Assembly: GCA_051747265.1 (NCBI GenBank)
Contig: JBNJFY010000005.1
Span: 260,631-324,630, forward strand
Direction of reading: 5' to 3'
DNA from: JBNJFY01 sp051747265
GTDB lineage: Bacteria > Bacteroidota > Rhodothermia > Balneolales > Balneolaceae
Length of the DNA: 64,000 bases
A program made the translations under genes and the position numbers. This document shows positions 44,204 to 51,659 of this stretch, one piece after another. The first letter of the stretch is position 1; each line of letters begins with the position of its first letter. The notes under the pieces are model-generated. The model did not search any database. It saw nothing but the letters and a program-made list of their open reading frames with translations, and had not been told where the DNA came from.

Positions 44204-46162
44204 ATGGCTCTTCTCACCTTACGTAACGTATCTTTAGGATTCGGAGATCCCCCATTGATCGTAGACGCCAACGCCACCATTAACCACGGCGAACGGGTCT
44301 GCTTGATCGGTCGTAATGGAACCGGAAAAACCAGTTTGCTCCGTATGATCGATGGAGAATTCTCCCCTGACGGCGGGACCATTGAGTTTCAATCGGGGGT
44401 AACCGCAGCTTTGGTTCCTCAAAAATTACCCGCTGATATTTCCAGGCATCAAACGGTGTACGATATCATTTCGGAAGGCGTCGGTGAGCTCGGCAATCTG
44501 ATCCGCTCCTACCATAACGTAAGCGCCCAGTTGGCCAAACAACCGACCGATCAGGATAAGTTGTTGGCACAGATGCAACGACTACAAAATCAGTTGGAAG
44601 CCAAGCAAGCCTGGGATGTATACAATCAAATTGAGACGGTCATTTCCAAGCTCCAGCTAGATGCGGACGCTGCGCTCAATACCCTCAGTGGTGGACAGCA
44701 GCGACGAGTGCTTATTGGACGCGCGGTGGTTTCCGACCCCGATGTTTTAATGTTGGATGAGCCTACCAACCATCTGGATATCAGCAGCATCGAGTGGTTA
44801 GAGCAGTATTTAAAAGGCTTTAATGGCGCCATTCTATTCATTTCGCACGACCGCGCGTTCATCCGCTCCATGGCTACCCGGATCCTGGAAATGGATCGTG
44901 GGAAACTGCTCAGCTGGGATTGTGACTACGATACTTACCTGGAGCGCAAAGAACATGCCCTGGAAGTGGAAGAACAACAGCGGGAGAAATTCAGCAAAAA
45001 ACTCGCCCAGGAAGAAGAATGGCTGAATCGTGGCATGAAAGCGCGGCGAAAACGCAATATGGGGCGTGTGCGCAAAATTCAGGAGATGCGTCAGCGTGCT
45101 CGCAATCGACGGGAGCGCATGGGTACCGCCAATATGAACGCCCAGGAAGCCAACCGCTCGGGTAAACAGGTAATCAAGGTGCACAATCTCGGTTTCTCGT
45201 ATGATGACGATCCGCTGGTGGAAAATTTCGAAATAGATATCCACCGTGGCGAGAAACTGGGAATCGTGGGTCCCAATGGCGTAGGCAAAACCACGCTCAT
45301 CAATCTACTGCTCAAAAAACTTGAACCGGATACCGGAACGGTAAAACACGGCACCAATCTGGAAGTGGCCTACTTTGATCAGCATCGCGCTCAACTGGAT
45401 GATGAACAACCCGTGTATAAAGCCGTAGCCGATGGCAAAACCCATGTGGTGATCAATGGAAAGAAAAAGCATGTGATTAGTTACCTGCAAGATTTCCTGT
45501 TTTCCAGGCAACGGGCCAAGGGACCGGTCAAGCTACTCTCCGGCGGGGAAAGAAATCGACTGTTTCTGGCCAAATTATTCACCAAGCCCTCCAATGTGTT
45601 GGTGTTGGATGAGCCTACCAACGATTTAGACATTGAGACGCTGGAACTGCTGGAACAAGTGCTCACCGATTATGAGGGTACGATTTTGCTGGTAAGTCAC
45701 GATCGTGCTTTCCTGGATAATGTGGTCACTGGCGTATTGGCATTCGAAGAACCGGGCAAGGTGAAGTATTACGGGGGGGGTTATGAAGATTGGGTCCGTC
45801 AGCGCAAAGTGGATCCAGCCGATTCATTTAATACGTTATCCAAATCCAGTGGCAATAATCGTAAATCGGAAGATTCAGAGAAGCATAATGCTCAGACCGA
45901 TCAAAGATCAGCATCTGAAGAGGTTCGCAAATTAAGCTACAAAGAGAAGAAAGAGCTCAACCGCTTGCCCGAACACATTGAAAAATTGGAGAAAGAACAG
46001 CAGGAATTATTTGCGCAACTCAGTGATCCTTCTTTTTATCAACAAGAGGAAAGCGATCAGGGTGTCACCGAGGTGCAGCTACGTTTGGATGAAATTGAGA
46101 AAGAGCTGGAATCTATGTACAACCGCTGGACCGAGCTGGAGACCATCGCCGAACAATCGTAA
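44204..46162 (+). CDS. ABC-F family ATP-binding protein (Uup-like)
   Basis: 652 aa with two complete ATPase domains: first GRNGTGKTSLL, LSGGQQRRV, LMLDEPTNHLD; second GPNGVGKTTLI, LSGGERNRL, LVLDEPTNDLD. No membrane helices. The interdomain linker is long, and a Glu/Lys-rich coiled-coil C-terminus (KLSYKEKKELNRLPEHIEKLEKEQQ) is the Uup-type tail. ABC-F proteins act on the ribosome or DNA, not in transport. First of a three-gene cluster with the DUF4442 and TRIC genes. Confidence 0.9.
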   Translation: MALLTLRNVSLGFGDPPLIVDANATINHGERVCLIGRNGTGKTSLLRMIDGEFSPDGGTIEFQSGVTAALVPQKLPADISRHQTVYDIISEGVGELGNLIRSYHNVSAQLAKQPTDQDKLLAQMQRLQNQLEAKQAWDVYNQIETVISKLQLDADAALNTLSGGQQRRVLIGRAVVSDPDVLMLDEPTNHLDISSIEWLEQYLKGFNGAILFISHDRAFIRSMATRILEMDRGKLLSWDCDYDTYLERKEHALEVEEQQREKFSKKLAQEEEWLNRGMKARRKRNMGRVRKIQEMRQRARNRRERMGTANMNAQEANRSGKQVIKVHNLGFSYDDDPLVENFEIDIHRGEKLGIVGPNGVGKTTLINLLLKKLEPDTGTVKHGTNLEVAYFDQHRAQLDDEQPVYKAVADGKTHVVINGKKKHVISYLQDFLFSRQRAKGPVKLLSGGERNRLFLAKLFTKPSNVLVLDEPTNDLDIETLELLEQVLTDYEGTILLVSHDRAFLDNVVTGVLAFEEPGKVKYYGGGYEDWVRQRKVDPADSFNTLSKSSGNNRKSEDSEKHNAQTDQRSASEEVRKLSYKEKKELNRLPEHIEKLEKEQQELFAQLSDPSFYQQEESDQGVTEVQLRLDEIEKELESMYNRWTELETIAEQS

Positions 46163-46190
46163 CCCCCTATAATCAAAGAGGTGGGCCATC

Positions 46191-46673
46191 ATGAGTAGTT
46201 TTAAAAATAAAATTACCAATCCCTTCTATTACCGACTGTTTTTACTGCGCAAGTTGCCGCTGGCCTGGTTATGCGGATTAAAGGTGCAAGAGCTCAGTGA
46301 TGACAAAGCCGTGATCTCTATCAAGTATGGCTATTGGACCAAAAATCCGTTTCGCAGCATCTACTTTGCCTGTCTCTGTATGGCTGGAGAAATGTCTAAT
46401 GGCGTGATGGCCATGATGCATGTACTCAATCAACCTGAGAAATGCGCTATGATCGTGGTGGGACTGGAGACCGAATTTGTCAAGAAAGCTCGGGGTAAAA
46501 TCTACTTTACCTGCTCGGAAGGCGACAAACTGCGGGAGACCGTAGAGCAAGCCATGGCCGATGGACCGGATGGCCCGGGGCGACAGGTAGTCATCCACAG
46601 TGAAGGCATCGATGAAGAAGGCGACTGCGTGGCTCGCTTCGATATTACCTGGTCCTTTAAAGCCAAAGGCTGA
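46191..46673 (+). CDS. DUF4442 hotdog-fold protein
   Basis: 160 aa. The core GYWTKNPFRSIYFACLCMAGEMSNGVMAMM and FVKKARGKIYFTC matches DUF4442, a hotdog thioesterase-like family. No specific acyl-CoA substrate can be named. Stop and start of the next gene overlap by one base (TGATG), so it is coupled to the TRIC gene. Confidence 0.8.
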   Translation: MSSFKNKITNPFYYRLFLLRKLPLAWLCGLKVQELSDDKAVISIKYGYWTKNPFRSIYFACLCMAGEMSNGVMAMMHVLNQPEKCAMIVVGLETEFVKKARGKIYFTCSEGDKLRETVEQAMADGPDGPGRQVVIHSEGIDEEGDCVARFDITWSFKAKG

Positions 46674-47299
46674 TGCTGGAATCTGTTGAACGTATACTCT
46701 ACTACCTGGATCTGCTTGGGGTGTTCGTGTTTGCCATTTCCGGGGCCCTCTCCGCCGGACGCAAGCAGATGGACCTGTTTGGGGTGATTGTCATTGCCAT
46801 CGTTACCGCGTTGGGCGGCGGTACCTTACGGGATATCATCTTGGGCGTGAACCCGGTCTCCTGGATTCAGCAGAGCATTTATATCTACATAGCTGTAGCC
46901 GCGGCTCTATTTACTTTTACTGCTGAACGATTCATTACCTTCCCCAAACGAAGCTTGCGCATAGCCGATGCGCTGGGACTGGCCGTATTCACCGTTTTGG
47001 GGACCCAGACGGCTCTCAATATGCAGCTGGATTGGCTGATCGCGGTGATGATGGGCGTGATTTCTGCGGTCTTCGGTGGGGTGATCCGGGATGTGCTTTC
47101 TGATGAAATTCCGCTGATCTTACGAGGCGAAATATATGCCACCGCTTCCTTTGCCGGCGCGCTCACACTTACCTTGGGATCGTTGATCTGGCCGTTAAAT
47201 GTGTATTTGATATTGGTTAGTGCGCTGGCTTGTCTGTTGTTGCGTTTAGCGGCTATCCATTGGGAATTTAGCCTGCCCTCCTTTCACTCCGAGCAATAA
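46673..47299 (+). CDS. TRIC-type (UPF0126/YicG) membrane channel protein
   Basis: 208 aa with seven predicted membrane helices arranged as two similar halves. Each half has a glycine-rich gate motif, GGGTLRDIILG in the first and FGGVIRDVLSDE in the second, the hallmark of prokaryotic TRIC monovalent cation channels. Followed by the tandem repeat region. Confidence 0.9.
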   Translation: MLESVERILYYLDLLGVFVFAISGALSAGRKQMDLFGVIVIAIVTALGGGTLRDIILGVNPVSWIQQSIYIYIAVAAALFTFTAERFITFPKRSLRIADALGLAVFTVLGTQTALNMQLDWLIAVMMGVISAVFGGVIRDVLSDEIPLILRGEIYATASFAGALTLTLGSLIWPLNVYLILVSALACLLLRLAAIHWEFSLPSFHSEQ

Positions 47300-47307
47300 C
47301 TCCCACC

Positions 47308-48080
47308 CATGCTCCCCGTCAGTGAGTATTTATGCCTTAGCACAAGGTGCAAAGATCTTGGGGAGCTGGGCAATCAGACTAGTTAGCCATGCGTAACCAG
47401 CTACTAAAGTGACGTCTGAATGGCCTGAGGGTGCCCCATACTGTAAATGTTGGTTGCTGCGGGTGGACTTCGTCCCCCCTTCAGACACATCGATCTATCC
47501 TTGCCCCAAATGGTTATCACTCCCCTTTTATGATCGATGTGTCAGCTTCCCCGGGAAAGCATGTATTTGGGGCTTGAATACATGCTCCCCGTCAGTGGGT
47601 AATAATGCAGTAGCACAAGGTGCAAAGATCTTGGGGAGCTGGGCAATCAGACTAGTTAGCCATGAGTAACCAGCTACTAAAGTGACGTCTGATTGGCCTG
47701 AGGGTGCCATACTGTAAATGTTGGTTGCTGAGGGCGAACTAAGTCCCCCTTCAGACACATCGATCCGGTTTTGCACCACGTGGTTACCGCTCAGCTATTA
47801 TGATCGATGTGCCAGCTTCCCCGGGGAAGCATGTATTTGGGGCTTGAATACATGCTCCCCGTCAGTGGGTAATAATGCAGTAGCACAAGGTGCAAAGACC
47901 ATGCGGAGCTGGGCAATCAGACTAATTAGCCATGCGTAACCAGCTACTAAAGTGACGTCTGATTGGTCTGAGGGTGCCCCATACTTCCGCGAGCGTCCGC
48001 TCGTGGAATGTATGGGTTCTTAACCAACATCCTTGGTGCATCGGTAAAACCTTGTTTCCTCTTCAGACACATCGATCCGC
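47308..48080. repeat. Tandem 270-273-bp structured repeat, about three copies
   Basis: Unit starts with CATGCTCCCCGTCAGTG at 47308, 47581 and 47851, so the period is 273 then 270 bases. Copies 1 and 2 are complete. Copy 3 diverges at about 47985, where a small hairpin element replaces the middle, then resumes at CTTCAGACACATCGATCCG (48061-48079). Each full unit has hairpins ACACATCGATC/GATCGATGTGT (47485-47495/47532-47542) and AGCATGTATT/AATACATGCT at the junction (47558-47567/47577-47586). Two small ORFs occur in the repeats but look incidental. With the element below, this fills the 1058-base gap before msrB. Confidence 0.85.
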
Positions 48081-48094
48081 CCATCCATAGTTGA

Positions 48095-48218
48095 GCAGAG
48101 CTCCGTACCATGCTTTACCGGTCAGAGCCCGGTAAAGAGTAAGAAGTTGTTTTCCAGGCGGGGACGCACTGCACCCGCCTGGAAAACAGAAGCTTCTCTT
48201 GACGCAGGGAAGCTCTGC
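48095..48218. other. Nested-hairpin element (possible structured RNA or MITE end)
   Basis: An outer stem GCAGAGCT (48095-48102) / AGCTCTGC (48211-48218) encloses two hairpins. The first is CTTTACCGG/CCGGTAAAG (48113-48121/48129-48137). The second is a perfect 14-bp stem GTTTTCCAGGCGGG / CCCGCCTGGAAAAC (48149-48162/48174-48187), extended by a further AGAAGTT/AGCTTCT pairing. It lies 140 bases upstream of msrB. No known RNA family recognised. Confidence 0.6.
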
Positions 48219-48357
48219 TTACCTGGACGTAATTGGCGAAGAAGGTTTCATAAGGGTACCGTTCAATTATAACGTTTCCATAACATCGCCTTTATTGACA
48301 TACGGGCACGATATCCAATCCGTTATTGTTATGTACTTCGAATTAAAACCCGTACCT

Positions 48358-48906
48358 ATGAAATCAATGCATACACTAATCGCGCTGGTTTTACCACTAT
48401 TTTTATTCTTGAGCTGTGATTCCAGTACCGCACAAGAACAACCTTCCGCTCAACAAAAAAGCCAAACAATGACCAACGACAGCACAAAAATTGATTGGGA
48501 CAACCTCTCCGAAGAAGAATGGAAAGAACGTTTAAACAGCGATGAATACCGAATTCTCCGCAACAAGGGCACCGAACTTCCCTACATCAACAAATACAAC
48601 AAGCACTACGAAAAAGGTATCTATGTTTGTGGCGCATGTGGACAACCTATCTTCGACTCAGAAACAAAATACGATTCCGGATCCGGCTGGCCGGCGTTCT
48701 GGGCGCCTATCAATGAGCAGATGGTGGCCACCAAAGAGGACAACAGCATGTTCATGACCCGTACAGAAGTGCTGTGTAGTCGCTGCAACTCCCATCTGGG
48801 ACATGTATTCAAAGACGGCCCCGAGCCCACTGGATTACGCTACTGCGTCAACTCTCTGGCATTAGACTTCAAGGAAGAATCTGAGCAATCGGGCCAAGAA
48901 AAGTAG
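48358..48906 (+). CDS. msrB: Peptide methionine-R-sulfoxide reductase lipoprotein
   Basis: About 182 aa from ATG 48358; the frame is open upstream to 48199, but only the internal start gives a clean signal with lipobox (LFLFLSC). MsrB motifs: two zinc CxxC pairs (CGACGQPIF, CSRCNSHLGH), GSGWPAFW, and the catalytic cysteine in RYCVNSLALDF. It reduces Met-R-sulfoxide in exported proteins. An acidic/Gln-rich linker follows the lipid anchor. It is transcribed from after the structured element. Confidence 0.88.
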   Translation: MKSMHTLIALVLPLFLFLSCDSSTAQEQPSAQQKSQTMTNDSTKIDWDNLSEEEWKERLNSDEYRILRNKGTELPYINKYNKHYEKGIYVCGACGQPIFDSETKYDSGSGWPAFWAPINEQMVATKEDNSMFMTRTEVLCSRCNSHLGHVFKDGPEPTGLRYCVNSLALDFKEESEQSGQEK

Positions 48907-48959
48907 AATGACAGCTACATTGCAATCCTATTAGCAGTTGTTCTAACCGAACCTTGCCT

Positions 48960-51506
48960 CTACTGCTGTTGTTGAGGTTGCTGCTCATCTGGCGGGATAT
49001 CAGCCTTCTCTTCCCATTGGTGTAGCACTGTTCGAATCACTGCCTTTTCTGACTGTGCGATTGGCGCTTGCAATCGCTGTTCCAAGGCCTGTTGATACTT
49101 CTTCCAGTTGCGATCGCCAATAATGCGATAGGCTTGTTCACGTACCGTCTGAAAGGGCGAATCCAGCCAGTACTTGAGCTTCCGTTCAAACGCTCGTTGG
49201 GAAATCCATCCCCGAGCAGCCAGAGCGTTCAACGATTGCATCGCTTCCAAACGGTATTGCTTACCCGTGGATTCCATAGCTAATTGCGAGAGAATATCAA
49301 TACTCAGGGTGTCGGTTCGACCACGAACCCCTTGAATAAGCGCACGCTTTATTACCGACCGATAACTGCTGGAATCGACATAACCGGCTATTGCCCCTAC
49401 CTCATCCAAATAGTTTAAACCAAGTAGCTTAATGGCTTCGGCCTCAACAAAATAGCTACTATCCCCCAGATAAGACATAACCACCTGTTCTCCTTGATCC
49501 GTCGTATCCTGCGCGGCCCATCGCAAAGCTTCCAGACGCACACGTCCTTCAGATTCTTGTGGTTCAATCCAGCGCTCCTTCTGTTGGAATGGAAAGGCCT
49601 GATTATGTTTTCGAAGAATTCGTATGGCCTGTTGCCGCACGCTCCAATGCTGTTTATCATCTACACTCAATTCTCGCAACAGAGGCACCAGTCCGTCTAT
49701 GGAATCAGGATAGTCGATTAGATATTCCAACGCTCTCAATCGCACAGTTAGCGAGATATGCTGCAGGCGGTCAGTCAACTGGGAACGACTTAAACGCCCT
49801 GAGGTCCAGTCTACCAACAATTGGCCATCGGGATCCAACAGCAGATCATAAAACGTACCCTCATACGGAATGACATACGTTGAATCTGACTGATTCAGAG
49901 TCAGGCGTCCATGGATACTGCCTTCACTGGTATGCAGCTGGTAGGGAATATCCAGAGCGAACAAAGGTTGTCGTTCCTGATCCTGTATCTGTTGGAGAGT
50001 TAACCACAATTCCGACCGGGCACGATTTGTATCCACCCGTGTCTTGATCCATGGATGTCCGCGTTGCACGATATAATCATCGAAAAAGGTATTCAGAGTT
50101 CGTCCCGCTCGTCGCTCCAGTTCGCTTTTGAATCGTTCGTAAACCGATCTTCCCTCCCCCGGCTTCAGATTGGAGAGGGTACTTTGTATCAGTTGTGGCG
50201 TTACCTGGGTTTCCAGTTGCCGTAATATCAAGGGCCATTTATACAGCGTATGTTGATCCTGATATTGATTCAGTGACGACACATTTTCAGTAATCAACGG
50301 CCTACGATATTGTCGAGCGGCATTCAGATAGTGTTTTTTCCACTCGTGGATCAGATACTGCCGGTCCTCTGCATCGTTGGATTGCATCATCTGATAGCGC
50401 GCCGCACCGGTGAGAAAGGCAACATCACTCCACGTATCCGCCTTCAAGCTGCTAAAACGACTGTTCCACCCTAATTCCGTAAAAAGGTCGCCATTGGAAA
50501 ATTCATTCGCTGCGCGTTCATCAAACTGACTATAAGCCGGAACCCACAAACTTTGATCAAGTCCATAGCCCCGATGTCTCCAATCGGGTATGGGGACGAT
50601 CATCCAATGATCGTTTGTGGGTAGCGGTAATGAGTGCTCATCACTGATCAAAGGTTCATACATCGTTGACCACGGATCCGACTCCCCCCAGGTATAGCCC
50701 TCATACAGGCTGCCTTGATTACGAATCGGCCAGTGAAAAAACTCCCCGACGGTCCAGTGCAGCTGATACGGAGCTACTTGATCAGCTCCCCAGTAATGGG
50801 TGATACGCGTTGAATCGATGTGCCGACTTTCATACTCTACCCCATTGGCAACTGTAATCAACGAATCAGGCGCGGTAATCCAATATTCCACCTTCATTCG
50901 CTCATCGGGTCGGTATTGGGTAGGCAACCAATGCGCGACTCCTCCCCAGGCGCCATCCCCCCAAACCTGAGTACGGCTGTGAATATCCTCCCCGGTGGGA
51001 TCTGTAAATATCAGCTTCTCACCAGCTTGAGCAGTGAAATCCATCCCTATCAGCACGGTGTCATCCTGCGCAACAATCGGATCCACCCATAAACGAAGTC
51101 CTTGATCCACATACTCACTACTATCCACTGTTCCCCTGTTGAGCAGGTGAATATTCCGTACCCATACCTGGGCAGAATCGAGTTGCAGGTCCACAAAGTT
51201 ATTGCTGTCCCTGCGACTGATTAATTGCAGTTCCGTCGATCCGGTCACAGTTTGAGTTTGGAAATCGGGTTCCAGCCAAATCTTCTGATGGGTCAGATCC
51301 CATATTTGGGGGGGCAATGGGTAGCTGTGATCCGCTTCGGTAGACCACTCGGGCTTAGCCATCAGAGAATCTAGCTTGGCAGCCTCTTGTTTGGCCTGCT
51401 CTTCCGGTTTTACGTAGTCGAACATTCCACACCCGGATATAAACCCTGTTCCCAGGATCAATATTAACAGCCCCAAGTGATTCCAACGGTCAGTATCTCG
51501 AAACAT
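48960..51506 (-). CDS. M1 aminopeptidase-like lipoprotein lacking the catalytic zinc site
   Basis: About 848 aa from ATG 51506; lipobox FISGC. The N-terminal half is an M1-type saddle domain (IWDLTHQKIWLEPDFQTQTVTGSTEL, WGGVAHWLPTQYRPDERMKVEYWITAP). Where M1 enzymes have HExxH there is NEFSN (residues 334-338), and WxxEGF is replaced by WSDVAF (about 359-364): both histidines and the zinc glutamate are gone. The C-terminal third is a series of HEAT-like helical repeats. Predicted non-enzymatic, perhaps a peptide-binding or scaffold protein (inference). Confidence 0.75.
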   Translation of the reverse strand: MFRDTDRWNHLGLLILILGTGFISGCGMFDYVKPEEQAKQEAAKLDSLMAKPEWSTEADHSYPLPPQIWDLTHQKIWLEPDFQTQTVTGSTELQLISRRDSNNFVDLQLDSAQVWVRNIHLLNRGTVDSSEYVDQGLRLWVDPIVAQDDTVLIGMDFTAQAGEKLIFTDPTGEDIHSRTQVWGDGAWGGVAHWLPTQYRPDERMKVEYWITAPDSLITVANGVEYESRHIDSTRITHYWGADQVAPYQLHWTVGEFFHWPIRNQGSLYEGYTWGESDPWSTMYEPLISDEHSLPLPTNDHWMIVPIPDWRHRGYGLDQSLWVPAYSQFDERAANEFSNGDLFTELGWNSRFSSLKADTWSDVAFLTGAARYQMMQSNDAEDRQYLIHEWKKHYLNAARQYRRPLITENVSSLNQYQDQHTLYKWPLILRQLETQVTPQLIQSTLSNLKPGEGRSVYERFKSELERRAGRTLNTFFDDYIVQRGHPWIKTRVDTNRARSELWLTLQQIQDQERQPLFALDIPYQLHTSEGSIHGRLTLNQSDSTYVIPYEGTFYDLLLDPDGQLLVDWTSGRLSRSQLTDRLQHISLTVRLRALEYLIDYPDSIDGLVPLLRELSVDDKQHWSVRQQAIRILRKHNQAFPFQQKERWIEPQESEGRVRLEALRWAAQDTTDQGEQVVMSYLGDSSYFVEAEAIKLLGLNYLDEVGAIAGYVDSSSYRSVIKRALIQGVRGRTDTLSIDILSQLAMESTGKQYRLEAMQSLNALAARGWISQRAFERKLKYWLDSPFQTVREQAYRIIGDRNWKKYQQALEQRLQAPIAQSEKAVIRTVLHQWEEKADIPPDEQQPQQQQ

Positions 51507-51659
51507 GTAATACAATATTAATTGAGCAACTCGTTATTTTGATTCAAAATTGCCTTTGCCTATAATTGCGATGCTTATCATAAAATATTCTGTAGCTAGA
51601 TTCCACTGTAGCTGCGGAAAATGTGGAAGACTGTCAAGACTGCTAAAAGAAAGGATCTA

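Noticed and set aside
47409..47939. Two similar small ORFs (47409-47669 and 47718-47939) in the tandem repeats
   Set aside because: They are in the same frame only because the repeat period is a multiple of three; they lack ribosome sites and known domains, and the repeat is better explained as structured non-coding DNA.
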